Source: an uncultured Christensenellaceae bacterium
GTDB taxonomy: Bacteria > Bacillota > Clostridia > Christensenellales > Pumilibacteraceae
Direction of reading: 5' to 3'
Length of the DNA stretch: 64,000 nucleotides
Assembly: GCA_910588155.1 (NCBI GenBank)
Contig: CAJUPB010000007.1
Coordinates: forward strand, 48,078 to 112,077
Below the pieces are notes generated by a model, which had not been told where the DNA came from, did not search any database, and saw nothing but the letters and a program-made list of their open reading frames with translations. The first letter of the stretch is position 1, and every line of letters begins with the position of its first letter. This document shows positions 31,370 to 40,733 of the stretch, one piece after another. Position numbers and translations under genes: made by a program.

Positions 31370-31709
31370 TGTTTGCTGTTCCTCCATTAATAATTTTTAT
31401 TTGATGCCAATCTGCTCCGATGCAGATATAACTCCCTGTTGCTTCGTCCCAACGGTATGATTCGTTATCGTGTATATCGATATAAACTACCGCCGGGTTG
31501 CCTTGATTCGGAAAGGCGTATTTGCTTGGATACTGCTGTGGTTTGAGTTTTACTTCAATGGTTCGGGATTTGTTTCTTACCACTGTTTCCGTTGCGTCGT
31601 TTTCTATCCCTTGATATTTCTGCGAGATAGACCTTAACGCCTCCACCGACACACATCCGTCGCATCCGCCGCCGTGTCCGTGTCCATGTCTGTCATTGCA
31701 ATCGTTCAC
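31359..31709 (-). CDS. phage tail-region protein with His/Cys-rich N-terminus
   Basis: A 116-residue protein. Its first 20 residues are rich in His, Gly and Cys (HGHGHGGGCDGC), a likely metal-binding stretch. The remaining beta-rich part contains KLKPQQYPS and a 'YRWDEATGSYICIG' segment like that of fibre-associated domains. It sits between a tail protein and a fibre gene with small overlaps (about 4 and 11 bases), so it is part of the tail-tip operon. The exact role is unknown. Confidence 0.55.
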   Translation of the reverse strand: MNDCNDRHGHGHGGGCDGCVSVEALRSISQKYQGIENDATETVVRNKSRTIEVKLKPQQYPSKYAFPNQGNPAVVYIDIHDNESYRWDEATGSYICIGADWHQIKIINGGTANNGK

Positions 31710-32041
31710 TTTGCTACCACCTCCAATTCTTGATTAACAAGCGTATATATTTCCTCGCCCAACGACTCGACGTCTATCGTCAGTTGCATCTGATAAAGTA
31801 AGCAGGGCAATCTTGCCGTTTCCTCTGCTGTCAAATGAATTACGAATGTGTTGCCCCATTCTTTATCGAAGTCTTTCAGATATTCCTTGACGATCACGGG
31901 TTTTCGGTTCTTTCTGCCTATCGAAAAAATCACTTTGTCCCTTTCGGTTATCTTATAGCGTTCGTCATCGTTCAACGGGATTTTGACATTCAAAAAGGCG
32001 AAGCCACGAGCCTCGCCTTTTACTATGATTTGTCTTTCCAT
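31706..32041 (-). CDS. small phage tail-region protein
   Basis: A 111-residue, beta-rich soluble protein with alternating charged and hydrophobic residues (VIFSIGRKNRKPVIVKEYL). It overlaps the following gene by ATGA-type 4 bases. Position suggests a baseplate or fibre-attachment adaptor. I do not recognise the family. Confidence 0.5.
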   Translation of the reverse strand: MERQIIVKGEARGFAFLNVKIPLNDDERYKITERDKVIFSIGRKNRKPVIVKEYLKDFDKEWGNTFVIHLTAEETARLPCLLYQMQLTIDVESLGEEIYTLVNQELEVVAK

Positions 32042-32052
32042 TACCGCCTCCG

Positions 32053-33396
32053 TTATCTCAATACTTGGAAATTGTAAAGCGGCATCATCTCAATGTAACC
32101 CCCTGCTTGGTCAGACCACTCGACGGTCAAGTAACCGTTTCGTTTGCAGGATATTTTAATCGTCAATTTATTCGGTGTTTCGTAATCGAATAAACCGCAT
32201 TCGGAAACAAATGGCGACTCGCTTGATAGCTCTTTTTCTCCCATATAGCCATAGTCGTATTCGTCTTGTAACTGATACCATCCCGAACCGTCAAACACCC
32301 AACCGTAGAGAATATTGCCCGTATTAAAAAAGTAACTCTCGCTCGTATAATCCATATTGACTTTGAGCGACATCGCCGTTGCTCTGATTGTATCGCCGAC
32401 TTTCAAACCGTCAACGGGAACTTCGACACTCTTCATACTCATATCCCCGTAAACGTATGCGGCATCGACATCCAAGTATTGCCATGTTTTATCAGGCTTT
32501 GAATTACTATCGACATCGTAAACCTTACCAAGTTCGATTACCCTTTTAATAGCAGGACATGAATGCCCGTTTATACTTAAATAACCGTTTCCGCTAACTC
32601 TTCCATCTTCTATATCGGCACTACCTTCCACATAGAATGTTCCGCCACCTTCATAATTCGCATTGCCATTATAATTTGTTGTAAAACATAGAATATACAA
32701 ATTCATGACGCTATCGGCAGCATAGCAGTAACCGGGAATACAAACACGCAACGTGGTATCTTCGCCTTCTCCAATTGCTATCCCTTCCCCAACGGCGTTT
32801 GATAATTCTACAGCATAACGGTAACCGCCTTTAATTTTGAATCCGAGATCATAATCGTAATGATTTGCATTACCGTTAAACACAACGGTGGCAGTTCCGC
32901 CGCCACCGCTTGGTATTGTCGGCTTATCAGTTAAATCGTTATAGCTTCCGCTCGTAGCGACCTTATGCAGTCCTGTTACTTTGCTTGCCGACACCGAGTT
33001 TATCTTTTCATCGGTTACCGCCTTTGCGTTAATCTTTGCGGTTGTTACGGCGTTCGATGCTATCTTCGCCGAAGTTACTGCATTGCTTGCAATCTTGGCG
33101 GACGTTACCGCCGAGCTGTCAATGTCTGCCGTGCCTACCGTTCCCTTGAACGCCAATGCTTTAAGGTCAGCAAACCACTTTCTTACTTTACCGAAAAATC
33201 CTTTCACTGTTTCCTTGTCCCCCACATTCTCACGGGTTGCACTTTGCTTGCTGTTTACTTCCGCATCCTGCACTTGCTCCGTGGTTATTTTCTTTTCTTG
33301 CAGATACCGTTCGTTCTCGGCAAGGGTATTGAATATTTCGGGGACGACTTGGTCTTCCTTTTTATAATCGTTTTTAGGCTCTTTCCAATTAGCCAT
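32053..33396 (-). CDS. tail fibre-like structural protein
   Basis: A 447-residue protein. The N-terminal ~50 residues are helical (an attachment region), followed by GFFGKVRKWFADLKALA. Then come repeats of the SxAVTSAKIASN type (about residues 85-125), a pattern common in phage fibres. A glycine-rich linker and a C-terminal beta-rich lectin-like domain of about 250 residues follow. The ATG at 33396 was chosen for its GGGAGG ribosome site. It is probably a tail fibre or side fibre. Confidence 0.65.
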   Translation of the reverse strand: MANWKEPKNDYKKEDQVVPEIFNTLAENERYLQEKKITTEQVQDAEVNSKQSATRENVGDKETVKGFFGKVRKWFADLKALAFKGTVGTADIDSSAVTSAKIASNAVTSAKIASNAVTTAKINAKAVTDEKINSVSASKVTGLHKVATSGSYNDLTDKPTIPSGGGGTATVVFNGNANHYDYDLGFKIKGGYRYAVELSNAVGEGIAIGEGEDTTLRVCIPGYCYAADSVMNLYILCFTTNYNGNANYEGGGTFYVEGSADIEDGRVSGNGYLSINGHSCPAIKRVIELGKVYDVDSNSKPDKTWQYLDVDAAYVYGDMSMKSVEVPVDGLKVGDTIRATAMSLKVNMDYTSESYFFNTGNILYGWVFDGSGWYQLQDEYDYGYMGEKELSSESPFVSECGLFDYETPNKLTIKISCKRNGYLTVEWSDQAGGYIEMMPLYNFQVLR

Positions 33397-33406
33397 AGTT
33401 GCCTCC

Positions 33407-35182
33407 CTATTTCTTTCTGCCACGGGTTTCTTGTTTCAGTCCCCCGTCGTAGGTGAATTTGTTGTACTCGCACAAAAGCCTTTCTTTGTCCCCAAAGCGG
33501 TCAATGCAGTCGTAGGCGAGTCCTACTTCGAGTTCGGGGTTTCCTCGCCACACGACCGTTATACTGCCCTCTCCCGCTTTCATACGATTAAGGAGCAGAG
33601 TTGCCATGTACTCCGCTTGCTCATAGCTTTGTACAAGTTCGCTCGTAGGGTGCGAATATTCTACGATCCCATAAAGCAGGATGCTTTCTTCATCCCTTAC
33701 CGTTACCGTTCGGGTATTGATTTCAATGGCGTTTCCCGTAATCGTAATGACTGCAGTCTGTGCCGTACCCGTGTTGTTCTTTACGACGCAAGTGCAGGAA
33801 TTGACTCCGCTTTCATACGAAATAATCCGCACCGATGCATTGTTGCTTGTCGCATTCGGATACGCCACCTCCGACGTATAGTCGATTGTCAGCGTCTTCG
33901 TTTCGTTCGGCTCAAGCCGTATCTCTGGCTCGGCTACTTCGATCATGTCATCCTTTATGCTAATCTCGCAGTAGTCCACCGACACGCTGTTAGAAAAGTC
34001 CGTCAGCGTGATGTTTGATTTATAAGAGAACATATTGCCGGGATTGATTTCCGTTGGATTGTATTCGGGAGTATCTTCTTCGCACTTGATAACGATTCTG
34101 TTTTCCCTATCCACGAATACCTTGCATAGCCCCGCATTTGCGATTTCTTGCAAAGCATCCCACCCCGTGGTCTTCGGCAACAACGCCGTATCTACCACAA
34201 AATCTTTCAACCTTTCCGTGATTACGAACTCCGCCGAACTCAACCCCATCTTCGTCAGCACGTCTTCGGCAATCTCGTACAGCGACACGTTTTCAATGAG
34301 CGGAAAGCCGACGTATGTTTTAATCTGCAATCGCATCATGCGGTCGGTTGCAGTGCATTTTACCCATTGGCTGTCCTGCGGTATGTCCCATTCATCAGAG
34401 TAAAAAACGCCGAGCGGTTTATATTTGATCTCGCCGTTTTGCTCTATCCCTATAAAGGGGTACAGCTTACGGTCAAGGAGCATAAGCGTCCGCAAGTATC
34501 CTTTGTCGAATTTGCGGTCTTCGTTATAAATGCTTACGGTCATCGAGTCCGAATTGATGTTGTAGTTTCCCTCGCTCGAACACAGCTCTTCTCCGACTTC
34601 GAAGGACAAAAGCGAGTCGCCCTCGTAGGTTTCATATACACGTTCGAAGCACCGCAGAATTTTAGCCACGGCGTTCGGATGACTCCATTTTTCTATGGTC
34701 AGCCTTACCGCCGTGATGTCTTCAACTTTCGGCACTACGACTATTTCCACCTCGGTGTTGTCTTTGACGGTATCGGTTTTCACTATTGTCCCGTTTCGTT
34801 TATACTGTAGCGTAAAGTCCACGGGGTATTGGTTGAGCTTCTTGTCGCCGATGATTCGCCAATAAATTATGGGACGCATCATAAACGTCAATTCTATATA
34901 CGGCTTGCTTGCATATACACCGTTGCCGTCCGCTCCCGTGTTACTCCACCATCCGACGATCAAGTCATCGCCCATCATTTGAAAAGTCCCGTCCATCGTA
35001 GAGTTTCCGTCCATCGTGCAAGCCTTGATAGTCGGCTCGCTCGGCAGACGGAATACTTCGTTCGGATGGCTGATTTGCGAATTACCGCTTACCGCCACTT
35101 TTATATCACGGCTCAACTCTTCGTCCGCATAGACGATTTCCACTTTGCCGTAAACCTTACGGGGATTATCCGAATATTTCAT
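33407..35182 (-). CDS. baseplate/tail-tip structural protein
   Basis: A 591-residue beta-rich protein with an N-terminal immunoglobulin-like region, a central part (about 185-330) with 'PLGVFYSDEW' and 'TATDRMMRLQ' elements seen in phage baseplate hub or tail-associated proteins, and a C-terminal region with another Ig-like segment. It follows the tape measure and a small tail protein, the usual place of the distal tail and hub proteins of siphoviruses. No enzymatic lysin domain is visible. Confidence 0.6.
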   Translation of the reverse strand: MKYSDNPRKVYGKVEIVYADEELSRDIKVAVSGNSQISHPNEVFRLPSEPTIKACTMDGNSTMDGTFQMMGDDLIVGWWSNTGADGNGVYASKPYIELTFMMRPIIYWRIIGDKKLNQYPVDFTLQYKRNGTIVKTDTVKDNTEVEIVVVPKVEDITAVRLTIEKWSHPNAVAKILRCFERVYETYEGDSLLSFEVGEELCSSEGNYNINSDSMTVSIYNEDRKFDKGYLRTLMLLDRKLYPFIGIEQNGEIKYKPLGVFYSDEWDIPQDSQWVKCTATDRMMRLQIKTYVGFPLIENVSLYEIAEDVLTKMGLSSAEFVITERLKDFVVDTALLPKTTGWDALQEIANAGLCKVFVDRENRIVIKCEEDTPEYNPTEINPGNMFSYKSNITLTDFSNSVSVDYCEISIKDDMIEVAEPEIRLEPNETKTLTIDYTSEVAYPNATSNNASVRIISYESGVNSCTCVVKNNTGTAQTAVITITGNAIEINTRTVTVRDEESILLYGIVEYSHPTSELVQSYEQAEYMATLLLNRMKAGEGSITVVWRGNPELEVGLAYDCIDRFGDKERLLCEYNKFTYDGGLKQETRGRKK

Positions 35183-35185
35183 AGG

Positions 35186-35542
35186 CTACCTCTCCGTAAA
35201 ACTGACCGACACGCTTTTCCACATAATCTTGCCTTTTGCCCAATCATAGTGCGGTTGGTAGGTCAGCCCCTCCGACCGTCCCGTCATTGTTACAAGACTG
35301 CCCGTGGCGTTATCGTGATAGGTTATCTCGGCGAACTTATCTCCGCCGATAGCTTTCGTCAGCGTGGTCATATCTTCTTTTGAAAGATACTCCCAACTCA
35401 CGTCCACTTTTCGTTTCGTGCCGATTATGTCCACGACCATCGTTCCGTCAACGGTGCGTTCGGCTTTGTCGAGTATCTCTGGCGACACGGTCAATTCGGT
35501 AGGCGCTTTTATTTTCTTTCCGTTTACTTTGAAAAAGTCCAT
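35186..35542 (-). CDS. tail protein, DUF6711-like
   Basis: A 118-residue, beta-rich protein beginning FFKVNGKKIKAPTELTVS with a 'WEYLSKEDMTTLTKAI' helix. This matches small tail-tube-end proteins (DUF6711-like) found right after tape measure genes in Bacillota siphoviruses. It probably belongs to the tail tip. Coordinates place it 2 bases after the tape measure stop. Confidence 0.6.
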   Translation of the reverse strand: MDFFKVNGKKIKAPTELTVSPEILDKAERTVDGTMVVDIIGTKRKVDVSWEYLSKEDMTTLTKAIGGDKFAEITYHDNATGSLVTMTGRSEGLTYQPHYDWAKGKIMWKSVSVSFTER

Positions 35543-35543
35543 A

Positions 35544-38234
35544 TCACACCTCCTGCAAATTTACGCCGTTTCGCCTATACTCTCTCGACAGCTTCGGCAT
35601 CATAAGCCTTGCGAAAGTCTGTCCGTCTACTTGCAAGACGAGTTCTTTTTCCTCCGCTCCACCCATTCCGTTCATCGCTGCCATTCCTTGCAACAATCCG
35701 TTTAAGAGGTCGCCGTTCGGACTTGAGCCCGTTCCAACCATTGCCCTGTTCGGCGAAGTTGTCAAGCCGAGCGTGTTCGCCACTTCAATTGCCGCTCTCT
35801 GCATCATAGGAATGTTGGCGTACATATCGTTTGCCATCATGTCCATTAGATTCGGTATCCACTCGTCTGCGGTATGACCGGGACCTTTCTTTGTAGGCGA
35901 TCCGAAACCGAGAAAGTCTTTGATTGATTTGCCGACAGACTTCACGCCGTCAACCACCCAATTCCAACCCTTCTTTATTCCGTCGCCGATATTCGATATA
36001 AGGTTCTTGCCCCAACTGAACCCGTCCGAGAAGAGGTTTTTGAAGAAATCTCCGACCTTCCCGAACAGCCCCGTGATGCCGTCCCAAATATTTCCGCACA
36101 TCGATTTGATTCCGCTCCAAATATTCGAGAAAAAGCCGCTTACGCCGTCCCATACCTTTTTGAAGATATTGCCGATAGTTTCGCCGCAGTTCCCGAAGAA
36201 AGACACAATATTCTCTCCGAAGCCTTTGATAAACTCCCAGATGCCGAGGAATAAGTTTTTGATTCCCGACCAAATATTGCTTGCGAAACTCTGCATATAT
36301 TCCCATGCAGACGACCAGTCGCCACGCAACACCGCACACACCACTTTGATGATGTCAAGGATTGCGCTGACCACGTCGATTATCGCTTCAAGAAACGGGC
36401 CGAGTGCTTCGATGATTGCTCCGAGTACGCTCGACACCACGCCCCAAAGCGTCATGACAAGTCCGCCTATTAAATCGAAGACGGGTTTCAGCGTTTCGTA
36501 CAGTTCAACCAATGTATCCCACAGCGAGGCGAACAAGGCTTTGAGTTTTTCCCATATCGGTCTTACGTAAGAAAAGAATTTGTTTAAGGCGTCGCCTATG
36601 ATGCTGAATGCCGATTTTACGCAAGTCCAAATATTCGTGAATATGGTCTTGACCGTATTCCAAATCTTTGCACCGTTGGTTTCCCAAAATTTGCGGATTG
36701 CCGTTACGACGTCGATTACCACGTCTTTTACAAAATTCCAAACCTTTTCCGCATACGGCTTTATCTTGCCGAATATCGTCTTCACGGTCTTCCATATCGC
36801 TTTGAGTGCGGACACCACTCTGTTTATGAGTTTCTGTCCGTTCTTCGCCCACCATTGCTTGATTGCCTCGACTGCACCGAGTATCTTTGCCTTTATCTTT
36901 TCCCATATCTTGGTTACGGCGTTTCGGAAGTCCTCGTTGTTCTTCCACAAATAAGTAACGACTCCGACCACCGCTGCGATTGCCGCTATGATCAAGCCGA
37001 CTTTGCTGAACAGCAATTTTCCGACTTTGAGTATTGTACCGATGCTACCGATGAGTTTGCCGACAACTAATAAAAGCGGCCCGATTGCCGCCGCCAATAA
37101 CGCTATGGTTACGATGTTCTTTTTCGTTCCCATCGACAGCCCCATCAGCTTCGCCGTCAAAGGCGAAATATACTTTTGGATGAACTGTCTTATAATAGGA
37201 ATTAACACGTCGCCGAACGATATGGCGATTTCTTCAAGCTCGGATTTTAATATCTTGACTTGACCTTGCAAAGTGTTGAGCTGCGTTGCCGCCATCTCGG
37301 ATGCTTTGTTTGTTCCCGTGATTGACGCAGTCATATCTCTGACCGCATCTCCGCCCGCCGACATTAAGGCAAGCATACCGGGGCCTGCCCTTGCTCCGAA
37401 CACTTTCATTGCTTGGGCGGTGTCCATACCCGCTCCGCCGAGCCTGTCTATAATTGTGGCAAGGTCATTCGTTGCAGGATTCACGTCGTCAAAAGTCAAC
37501 CCCAATTCCTCGAACACTCCGAGTGCCGCAGCCGACGGATTCATCAGCGATACAAGCGATTGACGGAGTGCCGTTCCTGCGGTCGAGCCGTCATAGCCTG
37601 CATTGTACAGCACGGACAATGCACCCGTAACTTCTTCGATTTCATAGCCGAGGCTGTTTGCCACAGGCCCGACATAACCCATTGAGTTCGAGAGTTTATC
37701 CATACTCGCCATTGAGTTGCCGATTGCGGCGGCGAATACGTTTGTTACCCTTTCCGCTTGGTTCGCTTCCAAGCCGAACTGATTCAACGTAGATATTACC
37801 GTATCGGTAGTGAATGCGAGGTCGCTCTGCGTTGCCGATGCAAGGTTCAAGGTTGCCTCTATGGAGTCTGCCATTTGGTCTACCTTGTAACCTGCCGATG
37901 CCATGTAGTATAAAGCATCCGCCGCATCCGATGCGGAGAACACCGTTTTACTGCCCATATCTCTGGCGATCGCTGTCATTCTTGCAAGCTCTTCGCCCGT
38001 TGCCCCTGCGACCGATGCCGCATTTGCCATACTCTGCTCGAACCCTTGCGACACGTTGACTGCCGCCGTTCCGAGTGCTACGAGCGGTGCGGTTATGCTT
38101 GCCGTGAGCTTTGTTCCTGCTTTTGTGAAAGACGCCGACACCTTTTGTATTTTCTTTTGTGCGGTTTGTAGTCCTTTCGACAGCGAGGATATATCCGCCG
38201 CAATCTTCACGACAAGGTTTCTAATTACAGCCAT
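35544..38234 (-). CDS. phage tail tape measure protein
   Basis: An 896-residue TP901-type tape measure protein. An N-terminal coiled coil (KGLQTAQKKIQKVS...) leads into the TP901 core with AADALYYMASAGYK and 'STAGTALRQSLVSLMNPS'. Hydrophobic helices follow near residues 370-430. The second half holds imperfect repeats rich in Trp (for example WDGVSGFFSNIWSGIK). Using the usual 0.15 nm per residue, it predicts a tail of about 130 nm, so a siphovirus (inference). Confidence 0.9.
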   Translation of the reverse strand: MAVIRNLVVKIAADISSLSKGLQTAQKKIQKVSASFTKAGTKLTASITAPLVALGTAAVNVSQGFEQSMANAASVAGATGEELARMTAIARDMGSKTVFSASDAADALYYMASAGYKVDQMADSIEATLNLASATQSDLAFTTDTVISTLNQFGLEANQAERVTNVFAAAIGNSMASMDKLSNSMGYVGPVANSLGYEIEEVTGALSVLYNAGYDGSTAGTALRQSLVSLMNPSAAALGVFEELGLTFDDVNPATNDLATIIDRLGGAGMDTAQAMKVFGARAGPGMLALMSAGGDAVRDMTASITGTNKASEMAATQLNTLQGQVKILKSELEEIAISFGDVLIPIIRQFIQKYISPLTAKLMGLSMGTKKNIVTIALLAAAIGPLLLVVGKLIGSIGTILKVGKLLFSKVGLIIAAIAAVVGVVTYLWKNNEDFRNAVTKIWEKIKAKILGAVEAIKQWWAKNGQKLINRVVSALKAIWKTVKTIFGKIKPYAEKVWNFVKDVVIDVVTAIRKFWETNGAKIWNTVKTIFTNIWTCVKSAFSIIGDALNKFFSYVRPIWEKLKALFASLWDTLVELYETLKPVFDLIGGLVMTLWGVVSSVLGAIIEALGPFLEAIIDVVSAILDIIKVVCAVLRGDWSSAWEYMQSFASNIWSGIKNLFLGIWEFIKGFGENIVSFFGNCGETIGNIFKKVWDGVSGFFSNIWSGIKSMCGNIWDGITGLFGKVGDFFKNLFSDGFSWGKNLISNIGDGIKKGWNWVVDGVKSVGKSIKDFLGFGSPTKKGPGHTADEWIPNLMDMMANDMYANIPMMQRAAIEVANTLGLTTSPNRAMVGTGSSPNGDLLNGLLQGMAAMNGMGGAEEKELVLQVDGQTFARLMMPKLSREYRRNGVNLQEV

Positions 38235-38246
38235 ATCTCGCCCCCT

Positions 38247-38537
38247 TTATTTGATTGTTACGCCTTTTGCCGCCGCCATTGCTTTTAAGATCGCATCGCT
38301 TTTACTGCTTGCTTTTTTGCTCGGTTTCTTCCTCGCCTCTTTCAGCAGTTTTTCAAACCGTGGCAACTTTCTTTGCCGTGCAAGAGCTTCGGTGTGCCAT
38401 GCAAGACACAGCAAGTTCTCAAACTCGGTCTGCTCGGCATTCCGTTTCTGCTTGGCTATGAGCGTGAGTTCATACGGCGTATAATCGCCGACCTTTAACG
38501 GATCGACGCCCCACATTACCACCGCTTGTTCGGACAA
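38247..38537 (-). CDS. tail assembly chaperone, frameshifted extension
   Basis: A 96-codon frame with no ATG and no ribosome site at its start; the first usable codon is TTG. It is open continuously in the -1 frame from the end of the upstream gene (38561-38872), through the run GGGGGAAAAG directly before that gene's stop. This is the gpG/gpGT layout of lambda-like phages, in which a -1 frameshift makes a longer chaperone. The product is basic and helical, ending with a Lys-rich stretch. Confidence 0.65.
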   Translation of the reverse strand: MSEQAVVMWGVDPLKVGDYTPYELTLIAKQKRNAEQTEFENLLCLAWHTEALARQRKLPRFEKLLKEARKKPSKKASSKSDAILKAMAAAKGVTIK

Positions 38538-38560
38538 TGCGAATAAATCAAAAACGGCGG

Positions 38561-38872
38561 TTACTTTTCCCCCGGCGTTTGCTCCGTATTCTCTCCGCCG
38601 AATGCTGCGGTCAATGCCTCGCCGAGTTTCTCCGCCACTTCGTTGAGGTTGGAATATTCGTCGATTAAGTCGCCGACCTTTTGTATTGTCAGCGTTTTGT
38701 CTTCGTGATAAAGACCGCCGTACACGATGGCAAGTAAGTCTTTAATGCCCAACTTATTAAGGTCGAGCGAAAGAATGGATTTGCCCGTTAAATCTTCGAT
38801 TTTGGCAAGTGCATTCATACCGTATCGCAAGGTTCTCGGTTTATCCAAATTGATAGTGATTCCGTTCTTCAT
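38561..38872 (-). CDS. tail assembly chaperone (gpG-like)
   Basis: A 103-residue, mostly helical protein starting 'ITINLDKPRTLRYGMNAL', a common form of Bacillota phage tail assembly chaperone. It lies between the major tail protein and the tape measure. It ends in TPGEK followed by TAA. The run GGGGGAAAAG before the stop may allow -1 frameshifting into 38247-38537, although the codon phase is not a perfect X-XXY-YYZ site. Confidence 0.7.
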   Translation of the reverse strand: MKNGITINLDKPRTLRYGMNALAKIEDLTGKSILSLDLNKLGIKDLLAIVYGGLYHEDKTLTIQKVGDLIDEYSNLNEVAEKLGEALTAAFGGENTEQTPGEK

Positions 38873-38883
38873 AGTTCCTCCGT

Positions 38884-39285
38884 TTATTCCGCCGTTTCAA
38901 AGGTCAGCGCACCCGTTCCCGTGAATTCGATGCTGATAGACACAACGTCGTCAACGGGATCTTCAATGGAAAGGCTGTTTATATAAGCCTCGCCCTGATA
39001 GTAGTTCGTTCCGTCAACGTAAAGTTTTACCGTTACCGTCGTACCGTTGAGAAATGCATCTTGCAATGCTTTCTGCCCCTCGGTATCCACGGGTACTTCG
39101 TAGTCGCCCTCGCTCGATGCCGACCACTCTTTGAGTCCCGTGATATAGTTCTTCCAATCGTCGCCGAGTGCAGTTGTTTCCAAAGTATCAAGCGAAAGTT
39201 CGAGCGACCAATTCTTGATGCCTACCACTTTCTTGCTTGCAGATGCTCCGACGACCACTTTGCCGTTCTTTCCTGCTACAGCCAT
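38884..39285 (-). CDS. major tail tube protein
   Basis: A 133-residue beta-rich protein with the signature of phage major tail proteins: GKVVVGASASKKVVGIKNWS, then 'ETTALGDDWKNYITGLKEWSASSEGD', ending in a 'VSISIEFTGTGALT' strand. It forms the tail tube around the tape measure. Order relative to the chaperones and the head-tail genes is standard. Confidence 0.88.
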   Translation of the reverse strand: MAVAGKNGKVVVGASASKKVVGIKNWSLELSLDTLETTALGDDWKNYITGLKEWSASSEGDYEVPVDTEGQKALQDAFLNGTTVTVKLYVDGTNYYQGEAYINSLSIEDPVDDVVSISIEFTGTGALTFETAE

Positions 39286-39294
39286 ATTTGCCTC

Positions 39295-39705
39295 CTATTT
39301 TTCGTTAAAATGAAATTCAAATTCGATGCTCGACATATACTCGTTCGTATCGAATTTAAGTGCCGTATTCCCGTTATACTCATAGTCCGATTTGATGAAT
39401 ACGGCTTGTATATTTAGCCCGCACATATCTCCGCTATAATCTTGAAATACACACTTGACTTTACGGGATAGTTCCCGTGCTTTTTTGTATGTCGTATCGT
39501 GGCATACAAGCTGCATCGTTTGCCGTACAAAGCCTGTATCCCCTTGCAAAGCCGAGTCATAATTCGCCAATACGGGAGTGTAAACAATAGCGGGCAACGG
39601 TGCGTCTTCGGGCAAGACTATGGGATATATACGGCCGCATACATATCGGGAGATGTTCAAATCCGAACACAACTTCTCATACACGGCTTGGCATATATCT
39701 TTCAT
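39295..39705 (-). CDS. tail terminator / DUF3168-like protein
   Basis: A 136-residue protein of the tail-completion type (DUF3168-like): 'RIYPIVLPEDAPLPAIVYTPV' near the start, a helix with 'TYKKARELSRKVK', and a beta-rich end. It would cap the tail tube and join it to the head. It lies just before the major tail gene and overlaps the gp10-like gene by 4 bases. Confidence 0.78.
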   Translation of the reverse strand: MKDICQAVYEKLCSDLNISRYVCGRIYPIVLPEDAPLPAIVYTPVLANYDSALQGDTGFVRQTMQLVCHDTTYKKARELSRKVKCVFQDYSGDMCGLNIQAVFIKSDYEYNGNTALKFDTNEYMSSIEFEFHFNEK

Positions 39706-40103
39706 ATTTTCCTCCCGACCGCTCTCGATATCTCCGACACGATTGCGGCATTGATTTGATTTTGGTTATCATCCACGGCATTCCGCAAAAACGGATTCGC
39801 AGGTCTGCCCCTTGCTCCGAGTTCGACGTGCGTTCCGTATTTGAGCGACTTGTCATAATCAACTTGCACGGTCGCTTTCGTTGCCGTTGCCTTGCCTTCG
39901 GTCAGATGCAGACTTTGCTTTAATGCTCCCGTATCCACGGGGCAATTCCGCTTGGCGTCTTCAAGTGCGATTTTACCGCCCGCCTTTGCTCCCGCCATCA
40001 TCACGCTTGCCGCCGCATCCTCCATTGCTTTTAGGTCTTTGACAAGCACACTCGCCCCCTCGACCGTTGTTTTGACTTTCCTTTGCTTTGCACTGTAACC
40101 CAT
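39702..40103 (-). CDS. HK97 gp10-like tail-head joining protein
   Basis: A 133-residue protein of the HK97-gp10 family. It has an N-terminal helix (LVKDLKAMEDAAASVMMAGA), the conserved CPVDTGALKQSL motif, and 'YGTHVELGARGRPANPFLRNAV' near the end. Its start (ATG 40103) has AAGGAG 10 bases upstream, inside the reading frame of the preceding adaptor gene, which runs on for 131 bases into this gene. Confidence 0.88.
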   Translation of the reverse strand: MGYSAKQRKVKTTVEGASVLVKDLKAMEDAAASVMMAGAKAGGKIALEDAKRNCPVDTGALKQSLHLTEGKATATKATVQVDYDKSLKYGTHVELGARGRPANPFLRNAVDDNQNQINAAIVSEISRAVGRKI

Positions 40104-40422
40104 CGCTTACCAACTCCTTCGCATTCAGTATCGTGGCGGTATGGGCAGTTTCATTGTCGAGTTCGCCTACGATCTCGTACAACTTATTCCCGTATCGGAT
40201 ACGGTGCAAGACCGTCAGCCAATGACAATACCGCATGGTGATTCGCACCACTTTCTCGGCTGTCACTTGCTGTGCGAACATCTGCTCCGTTCCGCTTATA
40301 GGGACGATTGCCGCCCATACCTTTGCCACGCTTTTCCACTTGCCCGTTTCTCCGCCGTATTCATCTCGGTCTTTGAAAAACTGCAAAATTTCCACCCGGC
40401 GGTTAAGTCTGCCAATATCCAT
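39973..40422 (-). CDS. head closure / head-tail adaptor protein with run-on tail
   Basis: A 149-residue reading frame. The first ~107 residues match SPP1 gp16-like head closure proteins (LNRRVEILQFF, KVWAAIVPISGTEQ, RIRYGNKLYEIVG). A family member should end near NAKEL. The last 40 codons instead overlap the gp10-like gene out of frame, and give a low-complexity Gly/Lys/Ser tail. A TAA lies one base out of phase right at the expected end (TTGGTAAGCG). One inserted base, real or from sequencing, would explain the run-on. Confidence 0.75.
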   Translation of the reverse strand: MDIGRLNRRVEILQFFKDRDEYGGETGKWKSVAKVWAAIVPISGTEQMFAQQVTAEKVVRITMRYCHWLTVLHRIRYGNKLYEIVGELDNETAHTATILNAKELVSDGLQCKAKESQNNGRGGECACQRPKSNGGCGGKRDDGGSKGGR

Positions 40423-40712
40423 CAGAACGCCTCCCGTCTATACGCAAACAGCATTCGGCGGACAAGATCGAGCGTTTCCTTGATGTCCACGCCCGACTTG
40501 TCTTTCGCCACTTGCCGTTCTTCATATAAGGTTGCCGTAACGATGAGCATTGCCTGATGCACGGGTTCGGGGATTTCCTCGAACTCCGAGAGCTGCCGTC
40601 GCAACACTTCTTCGGTCAAGCCTTTCGCCGTAATGATGAGCGAGGAAATGAGCGCATCTTCGTCATCCCCGTCCAAGCGGAGAAAGTCTTTTGTTTCCTG
40701 TAACGTCAACAC
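40422..40712 (-). CDS. gp6-like head-tail connector
   Basis: A 96-residue helical protein of the Phage_connect_1/gp6-like family: 'ETKDFLRLDGDDEDALISSLI', then 'PVHQAMLIVTATLYEERQ'. It forms the ring below the portal. It shares one base with the adaptor gene and follows the major capsid gene closely, as is usual. Confidence 0.85.
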   Translation of the reverse strand: MLTLQETKDFLRLDGDDEDALISSLIITAKGLTEEVLRRQLSEFEEIPEPVHQAMLIVTATLYEERQVAKDKSGVDIKETLDLVRRMLFAYRREAF

Positions 40713-40733
40713 GCTCGATCACCCCCTTTTGTT

